DNA from: Microcaldota archaeon
Lineage (GTDB): Archaea; Micrarchaeota; Micrarchaeia; Anstonellales; Bilamarchaeaceae
DNA length: 64,000 nt
Assembly (NCBI GenBank): GCA_022627495.1
Contig: JAKEGJ010000022.1
Span: 43,848 to 107,847, forward strand
Direction of reading: 5' to 3'
In this document: positions 26,685 through 34,981 of the stretch, in pieces
Position numbering within the stretch: position 1 is the first letter of the stretch
How the letters are laid out: every line of letters starts with the position of its first letter
Made by a program: the position numbers and the translations under genes
Notes under the pieces: model-generated
Databases searched by the model: none
Told to the model about the DNA's origin: nothing
The model's input: the letters and a program-made list of their open reading frames with translations, nothing else

Positions 26685-26717
26685 AAGGAACCAAAGGTTC
26701 CTTTTTAACCTCCTTTT
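26683..26717 (+). terminator. Hairpin and T-tract after EF-1A
   Basis: AAAAGGAACC (26683-26692) pairs perfectly with GGTTCCTTTT (26696-26705) around an AAA loop, followed by a second T-run. The stem begins inside the stop codon. Confidence 0.75.
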
Positions 26718-26866
26718 TTGACTTTCCTTTTCTTTAGGCATCTTTTCCTGATTCCCTCAAATCCAGTTCCATCCCATCTGAACGGCATTGCCGCAACGGG
26801 GGATTTTTTCCCAACCATTAAGCTATATTTTTAAACACTTCCAGCAACATTATATGCGGGATACTC

Positions 26867-28282
26867 ATGGTCAAAAGGCATAATATCATACTGGCCGGCA
26901 CGGTGGCAGTGGGCCTTGCGGCTTCCGCATACCTGGGCTGGGGCACATACAAGGAGCACAAGAGGCAGGTCGCGCACGAGCAGAACGTCGTCGCGATGGT
27001 CGAGCGCTTCAAAGCATGTCCGGACAGGTTTGTCGCGCGCAGGGAATGCTTCAGCGAAACGGAGAGGGCGGGCATACTTACGGAAGCCGAGGGGGCGAGG
27101 AGTGGGGGCAGGCACAGGGAAGCCGGGCTGAAATTCGCGATTCTGGGGATGGGCAATGAAGCCCGCGAGATGGCAGGCAGATGCAATGAAACGGACCGCA
27201 GGGCCATCATGGAGGAGCTTAGGGTAAGGGAAGAGGCCGAAGCGCGCATACGCGCCGACGGCATTCCCATCTCAGGCTCTTCGCACGCCAGGCCGCGCAT
27301 AGGCGGAGCGGGGAGCGCATCCGCTGCCCCGGGCGCAAGCACAGCGGCGCCTGGAGCAAGCGCGGTGCCGGCGGGTTCGGCTCCAGTCGGCACGGAGGAG
27401 GGAGCGGTTCCGGCCGTTCCGGCAGATGCCGGCCCGGCGCTCCAGATTTACACCACCAGGACGAACCCTATTGAGCTTGACGGCACCCTAAGGGGCATAC
27501 TCGCCCAGGTGAATACCGGGGATTCGCTCATGAAAGTGACCACGATTTTCGAGCGCCTCCGCAGGGGCGGCACCCAGGGCGTCACGGTCATGGACATGGC
27601 AGGCCAGATGCCGAGGACCGCTTCCGAGGCGTATGCGCGGGGCGGCGACTGCACAGACCTCGCGAACATCGTCATCGCGCTTTTGCGGGAATTGCAGATT
27701 CCCGGGGGGGCGCTCGTGCTCCATTTCGAAGGGGCTCCGGAAAACACCGACCACATGGTGCCTTACGCGATGATTGGCGGCAGGCGCATAATCATAGACC
27801 TCCAGGCGTCCAGGCTTAACGAGACCGCCCAAGGCAGGCACACTGAGGTCCTTAGGATAACTTACGACCAGGCCGCATTCATGTACCACCGCGAAGCGGG
27901 CGATTATTACCGGGACCAGGGGCAGGATACCCAGGCGATAGCCGCTTACCGGAGGGCAATCGAGCTGTATAATGGCGACGGGTACACGTACCAGAACCTC
28001 GGCGTGCTCCTCGAGCGCGCAGGCGACATGGCAGGCGCAGCGCAGGCATCGCGGCGTGCCGGTGAGCTGAACCCCCGCTACCGCAGGGACGCCACCCGCG
28101 GGACGTACAACGAGGAGCTCCAGGCCGGCCTGCAGTCGGCGGACAACCGCGACTGGGCAGGCTGCGTGGCGCATTTTAGGAATGCGCTTGCCGCAGGCCA
28201 GGCGCTCACCCCGGCCGACCGGCACACGATTGAGGGAAACATCGCAGCATGCGAACGGAACGGGGGCATGAGGAGAAAGTAA
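26867..28282 (+). CDS. Transglutaminase-like cysteine peptidase with TPR repeats
   Basis: 471 residues. One N-terminal membrane helix (about 6-24) is followed by a helical region, an Ala/Gly/Ser/Pro linker (about 145-180) and a transglutaminase-like core with Cys in GGDCTDLANIVIALL, His in ENTDHMVPYAMI and Asp in IIIDLQ, the usual catalytic order. TPR-like helices follow (DTQAIAAYRRAIELYNGDGY). It is probably a surface-anchored peptidase or amidase. TTTTTAAAC at 26829-26837 is the promoter. Confidence 0.75.
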   Translation: MVKRHNIILAGTVAVGLAASAYLGWGTYKEHKRQVAHEQNVVAMVERFKACPDRFVARRECFSETERAGILTEAEGARSGGRHREAGLKFAILGMGNEAREMAGRCNETDRRAIMEELRVREEAEARIRADGIPISGSSHARPRIGGAGSASAAPGASTAAPGASAVPAGSAPVGTEEGAVPAVPADAGPALQIYTTRTNPIELDGTLRGILAQVNTGDSLMKVTTIFERLRRGGTQGVTVMDMAGQMPRTASEAYARGGDCTDLANIVIALLRELQIPGGALVLHFEGAPENTDHMVPYAMIGGRRIIIDLQASRLNETAQGRHTEVLRITYDQAAFMYHREAGDYYRDQGQDTQAIAAYRRAIELYNGDGYTYQNLGVLLERAGDMAGAAQASRRAGELNPRYRRDATRGTYNEELQAGLQSADNRDWAGCVAHFRNALAAGQALTPADRHTIEGNIAACERNGGMRRK

Positions 28283-28319
28283 CATTTCTTTTTATTCCCT
28301 TTTGCGCCTAAGGGAAGCC

Positions 28320-29615
28320 ATGATTACCAACATAGGCACTATTTTCCATGACAGGCTGGAAGGCAAGGACGTGGCTCTCCGAGGGTGGGTTCACCGGCAC
28401 CGCGTCAGCGGGAACATGGCGTTCATCGTGATGCGGGACCCGACGGGCATCATCCAGGTGACGGTCAAGAAGGACAAGGTATGCGAAAAGGACTGGAAGG
28501 ATGCCAACGGCTCGTACGTCGAAAGCTCGTTCACCATCACCGGTAGGGTGAAGAAGGATGAGCGGGCCCCGGGCGGATACGAGATAGAAGCGAACGGATA
28601 CACGCTCATTTCGCAAGGCGAGCCGTTCCCGATTGCAAAGGACCTGTCGGAGGAGTTCCTTCTGGATATCCGGCACCTCTGGATGCGTTCCCAGAAGATG
28701 ACGAACGTAATGAAGGCCCGCCACCACATAGTAAACTATCTCCGCGAATTCTTCGAGACGGAAGGGTTCTACGAGCTTGCGCCTCCCATTATCACGCGCT
28801 CGGGCTGCGAAGGCGGCTCGACTCTTTTCGAGATGGACTATTTCGGGGAAAAGGCGTATCTGACCCAGAGCTCGCAGATGTATGCGGAGGTGTTCATCTT
28901 CAGCCTGGGCAAGGTCTACGTGCTTGCGCCGTCGTTTAGGGCTGAAAAGTCCAGGACCATCCGGCACCTGGCCGAATACTGGCACCTGGAGCCCGAGATG
29001 GCTTTCTACGACTATAAGATGAACATGGACCTCCAGGAAGCGATGGTGAAATACGCCGTTGGCAAGATGGTCGGCAACTATTCCGAGCTCCTGAAAGCCT
29101 GCGGGCGCGACCCGGAGGACCTCCGCGAGACGATTGAGAAGCCGTTCGAGAGGATGGACTACGAAGTCGCAGTCGAGGAGGTCAACGAGCTCGGCGGCAA
29201 GATGGAATGGGGGCAGGATTTCGGCGCAGACGAGGAGGCGCTCCTCACCAAAGGCGCCCCGGCGCCGATGTTCGTCACGCGATTCCCCAAGGAGATAAAG
29301 GCGTTCTACATGAAGGAGGACCCGAACAAGCCGGAAGTGGTCCTGAACGACGACCTCCTGGCTCCAGCCGGCCACGGGGAGATTATCGGCGGCAGCGAAA
29401 GGATTTGGCATTACGACGAGCTGATTGCTAGGATGAAGGAGCAGAACCTGAAAATCGAGGACTACCAGTGGTATGTGGACCTCCGCCGCTTCGGCAGCGT
29501 GCCCCATTCGGGCTTCGGCCTGGGCATCGAAAGGTTCGTGAAATGGACGCTTAACCTCGAGCACATACGCGACACGATTCCGTTTCCAAGAACCATAAAT
29601 CGGTGCTATCCGTGA
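28320..29615 (+). CDS. asnS: Asparaginyl-tRNA synthetase
   Basis: 431 residues of class IIb. The N-terminal OB fold (LRGWVHRHRVSGNMAFIVMRD) binds the anticodon. Motif 2 is FRAEKSRTIRHLAEYWHLEPEM and motif 3 is GFGLGIERFVKW. FRAEKSRT and the C-terminal FPRT-type ending (PFPRTINRCYP) distinguish AsnRS from archaeal AspRS, which ends in FPRD. Direct Asn charging means the GatCAB route is not required for tRNA-Asn. AAGGGA precedes the ATG at 28320. The stop overlaps the next start. Confidence 0.92.
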   Translation: MITNIGTIFHDRLEGKDVALRGWVHRHRVSGNMAFIVMRDPTGIIQVTVKKDKVCEKDWKDANGSYVESSFTITGRVKKDERAPGGYEIEANGYTLISQGEPFPIAKDLSEEFLLDIRHLWMRSQKMTNVMKARHHIVNYLREFFETEGFYELAPPIITRSGCEGGSTLFEMDYFGEKAYLTQSSQMYAEVFIFSLGKVYVLAPSFRAEKSRTIRHLAEYWHLEPEMAFYDYKMNMDLQEAMVKYAVGKMVGNYSELLKACGRDPEDLRETIEKPFERMDYEVAVEEVNELGGKMEWGQDFGADEEALLTKGAPAPMFVTRFPKEIKAFYMKEDPNKPEVVLNDDLLAPAGHGEIIGGSERIWHYDELIARMKEQNLKIEDYQWYVDLRRFGSVPHSGFGLGIERFVKWTLNLEHIRDTIPFPRTINRCYP

Positions 29616-30103
29616 AGGATGGCGCAGTCCTGGTAAGGAAAGCCCACACGGCAGACATTCCGCGCATCGTCGTGCTGTGGAAAGCGCTCGAGGCGCACCA
29701 TGTCAAGCACCATGGCTACGGCAGGGGGATATTCGAGTACAAGCCGGACAGGCTTGCGATTTATCTTAAATTCCTCAAAAAGCAGCTGCGCAGGAGGAAC
29801 GCGGCGGTTTTTGTCGCAGAGCACGGCGGGAAGGTCGTCGGCCATGTGATGGTGCAGGTGAACAGGCTCCCCCCCATTTATGTCCATGACCGCTAAGCGT
29901 ATGTCTGCGAGATAGTGGTTGATGAGCGGCATCGCGACAGGGGCATCGGAACCATGCTCCTCAAGGAAGCCGAAGTATGGGCCAGGAAGAAAGGGCTTTA
30001 CTCAATCAGCCTGTTTGTGCATGTTGGCAACAAGTCCGCATACGCCGCCTACCGGAAATCAGGCTTCGGGGAGCACCACCTGAAGATGGCGAAGGTGCTG
30101 TAG
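29612..30103 (+). pseudogene. GNAT acetyltransferase broken by one in-frame TAA
   Basis: Two pieces in the same frame make one GNAT protein. The first runs from the GTG overlapping the asnS stop to a TAA at 29894-29896 after PPIYVHDR; the second continues AYVCEIVVDERHRDRGIGTMLLKEAE to 30103. The acetyl-CoA binding motif (R/Q-x-x-G-x-G/A, here RDRGIG) lies after the stop. A single base change, for example GAA to TAA, explains it. Either a recent nonsense mutation, read-through, or a sequencing error. Confidence 0.85.
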
Positions 30104-30181
30104 CAGTACCGGTGGGGCGGCCTCGGGATTAATTAGTTAAAAGATGGCCAGGTAAAAACAGGAAAAATTGGAAAGGAAAAA

Positions 30182-30646
30182 CTACTCGTCGGACGCGTAG
30201 AGGAACGCGTCGTTCAGCTCGTACTCGAAGAGCTCATTCGGCCTGAAGAAGCGCCCTATCTCCTTAACGGCGGTCTCCTTCGAGTCCGACGCGTGAATCA
30301 CGTTGCGCGAGGTGCTGTTCGAGAAGTCGCCGCGGACTGTTCCGCCCGGGGCTTTTGACGCGTTCGTCGGCCCGACAATCAGCCGCGTCACCTCGACCGC
30401 GTCCTTGCCTTCGATGACGACAGCAACGATAGGCTGCGAGGTCATGAACTTCTCCAAATCGGGGTAGAAGGGCTTGCTCACCAGGTGGGCATAGTGCTCC
30501 TTGGAAAGCTCTTTTCCCATATGGAGCATCTTCATCCCGACAATCTTGAAGCCCTTGTGCTCGAAGCGCGTAATGACATCTCCGATAAGGCCCCTCTGGA
30601 CGGCATCCGGCTTGATGAGAAGCAGCGTTCGCTCTTTCATCGTCAT
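30182..30646 (-). CDS. ndk: Nucleoside diphosphate kinase
   Basis: 154 residues. The catalytic His is in RNVIHASDS, and the N-terminal TLLLIKPDAVQRGLIG and GTVRGDF are family blocks. It balances nucleoside triphosphates. GGAGTGAT upstream supports ATG 30646. Last gene of the L7Ae-S28e-L24e-NDK operon, an order conserved in archaea. Confidence 0.96.
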   Translation of the reverse strand: MTMKERTLLLIKPDAVQRGLIGDVITRFEHKGFKIVGMKMLHMGKELSKEHYAHLVSKPFYPDLEKFMTSQPIVAVVIEGKDAVEVTRLIVGPTNASKAPGGTVRGDFSNSTSRNVIHASDSKETAVKEIGRFFRPNELFEYELNDAFLYASDE

Positions 30647-30652
30647 GCGCAA

Positions 30653-30910
30653 TCACTCCTTCTTCGCCGCAGCCGCCTTCGCTTCAGCCGCCTTCTTCTC
30701 GGCCTTCGCGGTATCGGCCTTGCTCGCCTGGCGGGCCATGAACTTCTTGGCCGCCGGCGTCCACTTCTGCCTCCGGCCCTCGCGCCCGAGGTCCAGGTTG
30801 TTCTTCCTGCACTTGCTGGAGCAGAAATTGTAGATTGTGCCGTCCTTCTTCACGTAAATCATGCCCGACCCCTTCAATACGGGGCCGTCGCAGAACGAAC
30901 AGTTGGCCAT
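30653..30910 (-). CDS. rpl24e: 50S ribosomal protein L24e
   Basis: 85 residues with the zinc ligands CSFCDG and CSSKCRKN. The tail (residues 55-85) is a Lys/Ala-rich extension. Start at MANCSFC, with AAGGTGA upstream; the three extra residues of the longer frame are not preferred. Confidence 0.95.
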   Translation of the reverse strand: MANCSFCDGPVLKGSGMIYVKKDGTIYNFCSSKCRKNNLDLGREGRRQKWTPAAKKFMARQASKADTAKAEKKAAEAKAAAAKKE

Positions 30911-30915
30911 TGGTT

Positions 30916-31122
30916 TCACCTTGCCTTGATCTCCTTGGCCTCGCGGTCTGTTTCGAGCAGGACGATGACCATGCCCTTCTTGACCGGGCCCTTGACGTTC
31001 CGGAGGATGACCCTGCCGGCATCCGGCCCCTCGAGCACCTTGCAGAGGACCTGGTATATCTCTCCGTAAACGCCCGTCTTGGCGCGTATCTCTACGATTT
31101 CAGCTGGAAAGCCTTCTGCCAT
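30916..31122 (-). CDS. rps28e: 30S ribosomal protein S28e
   Basis: 68 residues with the S28e core GRVILRNVKGPVKKGMVIVL and C-terminal LETDREAKEIKAR. Follows L7Ae by four bases in the same operon. Confidence 0.96.
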   Translation of the reverse strand: MAEGFPAEIVEIRAKTGVYGEIYQVLCKVLEGPDAGRVILRNVKGPVKKGMVIVLLETDREAKEIKAR

Positions 31123-31126
31123 GTCA

Positions 31127-31489
31127 TCACTTCTGCGGCTTCGGGAGCTTCTTGATTATGTCCTGGAGCTTCTCCGTTGCGCCGCCCGCGTTCTCGACCG
31201 AAACGGCGGAAGTGCCCACTTCGATGCCGACCGCCTTGCCGAGGTCCTTCTTCGTCGGAACGAACGCGTATGGCACGCTGTGCTCCTTGCATAGCATCGG
31301 GATGTGTATCACTACCTCTTCCGGGGTTACATCGCCCGCTACAACGACGAATTGCGCGCTTTTGCGCTCAATCGACTTCGTGGTCTCGTTCACGCCCTTC
31401 TTTATCTTCCCGGCGTCCTTAGCGACGGAAAGCATCTCCACTATCTGCGGAATCAGTTCTGCTGGTATTTCCAAATCTACGTATCCCAT
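31127..31489 (-). CDS. rpl7ae: 50S ribosomal protein L7Ae
   Basis: 120 residues with the kink-turn binding core (KKGVNETTKSIERKSAQFVV, AGDVTPEEVVIHIPMLC). L7Ae also belongs to box C/D and H/ACA guide complexes and archaeal RNase P. GAGGTG precedes the ATG. A TTTTTAAACC box near 31590-31599 gives a leader of about 80 nt, with a small hairpin next to the Shine-Dalgarno that may allow self-control. Confidence 0.96.
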   Translation of the reverse strand: MGYVDLEIPAELIPQIVEMLSVAKDAGKIKKGVNETTKSIERKSAQFVVVAGDVTPEEVVIHIPMLCKEHSVPYAFVPTKKDLGKAVGIEVGTSAVSVENAGGATEKLQDIIKKLPKPQK

Positions 31490-31639
31490 TGTTACACCTC
31501 GATTTCTGTCATCGGTTTTTTGTCAACCTGCCAGCCCTTGCGGGCGTGCGTTGACGACTAAAAAATCGCAACAAGATAGATATAGGGGCGGGTTTAAAAA
31601 GTTTGTGCCGACGGTTGCAGGTCCGCGCCGCCAGGACGG

Positions 31640-32020
31640 CTACAGGACGGAGCAGCTCACCGAGCGCACGCCCTTGTCCTTTTTAAGGATGGCGAACAGT
31701 TCGCGGATGCGTTGCGCATCGGCGCAGACAATAAGGACCTCCAGGCAGACGCCGACATGGTGCTGGTGGACGACCGTCTTGATGCAGTCCTCGAATTCGT
31801 GCAGCAGGTCCGATATCCCGTGCTTTTCGCCCGAGCGGTATGTCACCATGAAGACGGCATCGATATGCCCTTTCAGGGATTCGATGAGCTTGTATTCGTT
31901 CAGGAGCGATGAGAGGGTTGCCCTCAGGAGCTTAGAGCGGCTTTTGAATCCGAGGCTTTCTTGGACCCGGTCCAGCTCGGCCAGCGTCTCCGCGTCCATC
32001 GATATGCTGATGATTTCCAT
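31640..32020 (-). CDS. nikR: NikR-type nickel-responsive regulator
   Basis: 126 residues. An N-terminal ribbon-helix-helix (IISISMDAETLAELDRV, SRSKLLRATL) binds DNA. The C-terminal ACT-like domain carries a candidate metal site: H74, H85, H87 and C92. E. coli NikR uses His, His, His, Cys with nearly the same spacing; here the last gap is one residue shorter. GGTGAG sets the start at 32020. Divergent from a ZIP metal transporter across a short palindrome-bearing gap. Confidence 0.88.
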   Translation of the reverse strand: MEIISISMDAETLAELDRVQESLGFKSRSKLLRATLSSLLNEYKLIESLKGHIDAVFMVTYRSGEKHGISDLLHEFEDCIKTVVHQHHVGVCLEVLIVCADAQRIRELFAILKKDKGVRSVSCSVL

Positions 32021-32065
32021 GGTACTCACCCCGGCTTGTTAATAAAAACCGCAGCGGTATTCAAC

Positions 32066-32082
32066 AATAGTTATTAACTATT
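32066..32082. promoter_or_regulatory. Palindrome between nikR and the ZIP gene
   Basis: AATAGTTATTAACTATT is an inverted repeat of eight bases around one central base, midway between the divergent genes and next to AT-rich promoter sequence. Candidate NikR operator; it does not resemble the E. coli NikR box. Confidence 0.5.
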
Positions 32083-32122
32083 CGAATAAAATTTATTAAT
32101 CTATCCTCGCCTATTCCTGCCC

Positions 32123-32860
32123 ATGGATACGCTGATTTGGATAATCGCGGGGACGTTCTTCGTAAGCCTTCTCGGATTTACCGGGATATTCTCCCTCTCG
32201 CTTCGGGAAAGTCATCTCAAGAAGGCGATATTCATCCTCACCTCTTTTTCCATAGGCGGCCTGCTCGGGGGCGCGTTCTTCCACCTTTTGCCTGAGGCCG
32301 TGGAGGAGCTGCCCGTGGACAGCGCGATGCTCGGCGCGCTCGCCGGCTTCATCGTGTTCCTCCTGATTGAGACGTATTTCCACTGGCACCACTGCAGCGA
32401 ATGCGAAATCCACCCGTATTCCTACCTGATGCTTATCGGGGATGGCATACACAACCTGATAGACGGCCTTGTGATAAGCGGCAGCTTTTTGGTTTCGGTG
32501 CCATTCGGCATCGTGACCACGGTCGTGATTTTCGGCCATGAGTTCCCCCAGCAGCTCGGCCTTTTCGGGGTGCTCATCCACGGGGGCATGGAAAAGAAAA
32601 AGGCGATTTTATACAGCTACGTCTCGCAGTCCACGGTCATCCTTGGGGGCGTTGCAGGCTATTTCCTTGCCGCATCAGTCGAAAGCCTCTCATCGCTGCT
32701 GCTCCCCTTTGCCGCCGGCGGATTCCTTTATATAGCGGCATCGGACCTCGTCCCGGAGATGCACAAGGAGGAAGGCGCAAAAAGGATGCTCGGGCTCGGG
32801 ATGGTGTTTGCGGGGCTTCTGCTCATGTGGGCCTTGAAGACGTTCGGGCCGCACGTGTAG
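32123..32860 (+). CDS. ZIP-family metal transporter
   Basis: 245 residues with eight predicted membrane helices. The two metal-site helices have HNLIDG and HEFPQQLG, the ZIP signatures. A His/Cys loop, HWHHCSECEIH, lies between. ZIP proteins import divalent metals such as zinc, iron or nickel. Divergence from nikR suggests nickel may be a substrate here, which would serve the hydrogenase; inference. TTTATTAAT about 30 bp upstream, leaderless-type start. Confidence 0.9.
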   Translation: MDTLIWIIAGTFFVSLLGFTGIFSLSLRESHLKKAIFILTSFSIGGLLGGAFFHLLPEAVEELPVDSAMLGALAGFIVFLLIETYFHWHHCSECEIHPYSYLMLIGDGIHNLIDGLVISGSFLVSVPFGIVTTVVIFGHEFPQQLGLFGVLIHGGMEKKKAILYSYVSQSTVILGGVAGYFLAASVESLSSLLLPFAAGGFLYIAASDLVPEMHKEEGAKRMLGLGMVFAGLLLMWALKTFGPHV

Positions 32861-32883
32861 GCGGGACAATGGCCGGGCGCGGG

Positions 32884-33042
32884 CTAGCAGAACTCGCACA
32901 CGCCGCTCTCGGCGCCCTTCTTCTTGTATTCAGAGAAGCATTTCGGGGAGCAGAAGTACGCCTTCTGTCCGACGATATTCGAGCGCTCTATCCATTTTGG
33001 GGAATCCGTCTTGCCGCAGGATTGGCATTTCTTTTCAGACAT
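32884..33042 (-). CDS. Small zinc-finger protein (TRASH/YHS-like)
   Basis: 52 residues: CQSCGKTDSPKW, then YFCSPKCFSEYKKKG and a final CEFC. Three CxxC-type pairs suggest one or two zinc sites; the FCSxxCxxxY part resembles TRASH or YHS metal-sensing domains. Start MSEKK at 33042. TATTAAAATT lies about 30 bp upstream. Function unknown; nearness to metal genes is suggestive only. Confidence 0.65.
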   Translation of the reverse strand: MSEKKCQSCGKTDSPKWIERSNIVGQKAYFCSPKCFSEYKKKGAESGVCEFC

Positions 33043-33112
33043 ATCAGCACCAGGCATGATAAGCCGCAGGAATTTTAATAAGCTTATCAAATAACGCCGG
33101 AATCCGGCCAGG

Positions 33113-33364
33113 TCAGAAGCCCATTCCGAGAAAATGGAGCGCCAGCACCATCAGGAAGCCTGCTATTCCCCCGAACGCCACCGCCAGCAATGACCAGATG
33201 TTGATGGCTATCCCAAGATGGAAGTACGAATTGACGAGTATGAATGCTATGAAGCCGGCTATCGAGTTCGCCAGGATCAGGAGCGGGTCCTTGAGGAACT
33301 GGAGGAGCAGGTACAGCACGAAAAGCGCTCCAAGCAGCGCCCCAAGCTCGATGTACATAACCAT
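33113..33364 (-). CDS. BofA-family membrane protein
   Basis: 83 residues with two to three membrane helices. The block NSIAGFIAFILVNSYFHLGI followed by IWSLLAVAFGGIAGFLMVL matches the pro-sigma-K processing inhibitor BofA family. In Bacillus BofA restrains an intramembrane protease; archaeal relatives have no known role. GCATAAAAG about 25 bp upstream suggests a leaderless mRNA. Confidence 0.75.
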   Translation of the reverse strand: MVMYIELGALLGALFVLYLLLQFLKDPLLILANSIAGFIAFILVNSYFHLGIAINIWSLLAVAFGGIAGFLMVLALHFLGMGF

Positions 33365-33554
33365 GTGATATTTTCTCCGAAAACACTTTTATGCCTTCCC
33401 CAGAGCCTGGTATCCCCGCGGAAATGGGGTGTGCCGCCTTTTGTTTATAAACAAGGCCGGCGCGAGCAAATCCACCAAGTCGGGGGATTTCCCCCGGTCC
33501 AAAAATCTGGGGGCCCGCCCGGGCCTCATTATATTCACGTGTCAAGGTGGTCGG

Positions 33555-33722
33555 ATGGAAATGAATGTTGATGGGGTCCATGGAAAGGTGGAATCGCTCA
33601 TGAGGTTCCGGAATGCGCTGGATGAGAACGAGAAGGAGCTTTTCGATGTGCTCATACAGTATGCCCGGGAGGTCGCGGTGTCCGTGGAACGGAGCGCCGT
33701 GCCCGCCAGGGGGGCGTTTTGA
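33555..33722 (+). CDS. Small helical protein (55 aa), unknown
   Basis: Starts at ATG 33555 after AAGGTGG, with a TATA-like TTATATTC about 30 bp before. Mostly helical and charged. A strong terminator follows, which supports real transcription. No family. Confidence 0.5.
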   Translation: MEMNVDGVHGKVESLMRFRNALDENEKELFDVLIQYAREVAVSVERSAVPARGAF

Positions 33723-33750
33723 ATCCGCTCACAGCTTTTTGGGAGAAGCC

Positions 33751-33800
33751 GCCGGAGCGGCGCGAGAGGGCTGCTCCGGCACATTCCTTTTAGGGTTTTG
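33751..33800 (+). terminator. Hairpin terminator after the 55-aa gene
   Basis: GCCGGAGCGGC (33751-33761) pairs with GCTGCTCCGGC (33770-33780), 11 bp with one wobble, followed by T-rich DNA. The remainder of 33801-33995 shows no convincing gene. Confidence 0.6.
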
Positions 33801-33995
33801 ATTTTTGGGTCCGGGGTTTAGGGCGTAATAGGCACGGACACCTAACTGGAAACCGGAAACAGGAAACCGCTAATGGACGGCCGGGGGGCGCAGCGCATAT
33901 CGCTGCCCCTCCCGCCTCCCACTCTGAACAGGTATGCCGGAAAAAAATGGAATGAAGAGGCCGGGCGATTTCCCCAAACTGTTATGGCGATGACA

Positions 33996-34292
33996 CTATT
34001 CTTGCTGCCCGAAGACGAATTGTAGTAAGACGGGGTGCCTGCTCTCAATAACCTTGGACAATTTCTCCTTCAATTCAGGGGATTGCGATTTCTCGTGCAG
34101 GAGCTCGAGAATGCGGGCGCGCGTCTTCAGTGCGCCGACCAGGTTGTCATTGACATCCTCGAACATCTTCGCGAGCTCTACTGCTTCCGGACCCAGCGCT
34201 TTGACGTCGATTTCCGGGGGGGCGTCGTGATGGCCCGAGCATCCGCCGCAGCATTCCTCTTCGCTCTTGCCTTTCTTGCAGTGGCCTTCCAT
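33996..34292 (-). CDS. Small Cys/His-rich N-terminal protein, unknown
   Basis: 98 residues. The N terminus has CKKGKSEEECCGGCSGHH, a likely metal-binding patch. The remainder is helical (residues 30-98). TTTATTAAC at about 34321-34329 is the probable TATA box. No family recognised. Confidence 0.65.
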   Translation of the reverse strand: MEGHCKKGKSEEECCGGCSGHHDAPPEIDVKALGPEAVELAKMFEDVNDNLVGALKTRARILELLHEKSQSPELKEKLSKVIESRHPVLLQFVFGQQE

Positions 34293-34394
34293 ATGAATCG
34301 GGCTGAATCAGCTCACAAGAGTTAATAAATGGGATATTCGCAGGATAAGAAAAACCTTGGAAACGACTGGGGTTGGTATGGCGAAAGGAGGCGG

Positions 34395-34550
34395 CTACCT
34401 CCTCTTCTTCGAGAGGCGCTTCATCTTCCGGACTTTCGAGGCCTTGCCCTTGCGGCTCGCAAGCCTGCCGTGCCGGGCCTTCTTCCTCGAAGGGCGGGCC
34501 TTGGGACGCGTTCCGCCCTTCGCCTCGGCCTTCTTTTTCATTCTTGCCAT
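34395..34550 (-). CDS. Very basic small protein (51 aa)
   Basis: The minus frame encodes MARMKKKAEAKGG and then a Lys/Arg-rich chain ending KRLSKKRR. About half the residues are Lys or Arg, so nucleic-acid binding is likely. GGTGGTCCTA precedes the ATG. A TGAGGAA/TTCCTCA inverted repeat at 34593-34607 lies in its leader. Not a recognised ribosomal protein. Confidence 0.6.
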   Translation of the reverse strand: MARMKKKAEAKGGTRPKARPSRKKARHGRLASRKGKASKVRKMKRLSKKRR

Positions 34551-34607
34551 TAGGACCACCAAAAAACGATGCCTTTCGAGGTCTGGACTCGGTGAGGAAG
34601 TTCCTCA

Positions 34608-34981
34608 AGCGTCTAATATGGATATTAATCTTAACCCATCCACGCGCTTTAGAGGTTATCTTCATCGCGCCAAAGCGAGCTTAACAAGCACGGGTTCCAT
34701 ATGGTGAGTTATAGTCCAGCCACCACACTAATGGCCAATTGCTTGACAGAGGCTGCAAAGGACGCATCCTTTCCAGGACAACCGAAATGCCCCAAATCGA
34801 AAGGCATCAGGATAGCATCTATGAAACGAAAAAAACTTAACGCTTTTTGCGAAAAATTCTTAAAATTTGTGTTTATAGGTTATAATTAGATAAATTTTGG
34901 GATAATTTAACAATAATCATAGCGATTCTATGTGGTATTGTATGGAACAACTATTTATAAAACGTCCTGCGCCCGGGCGCG
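34608..34981. other. AT-rich intergenic region without a clear gene
   Basis: About 370 bases. The right part (34840-34970) is clearly more AT-rich than the surroundings, with several TATA-like stretches. A 62-residue plus frame at 34701-34889 lacks a Shine-Dalgarno and family resemblance. No tRNA or hairpin series was seen. Confidence 0.4.

Noticed and set aside
28320..29615. Aspartyl-tRNA synthetase
   Set aside because: FRAEKSRT and the FPRT-type C-terminal ending fit asparaginyl-tRNA synthetase; archaeal AspRS ends in FPRD.
33842..34048. Frames on both strands in 33842-34048, including a plus frame of about 50 codons from 33873
   Set aside because: They lack promoter or Shine-Dalgarno support, run into the Cys/His gene at 33996, and show no family resemblance.
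34701..34889. 62-residue plus frame in the AT-rich gap
   Set aside because: No Shine-Dalgarno, poor codon bias and no recognisable domain.
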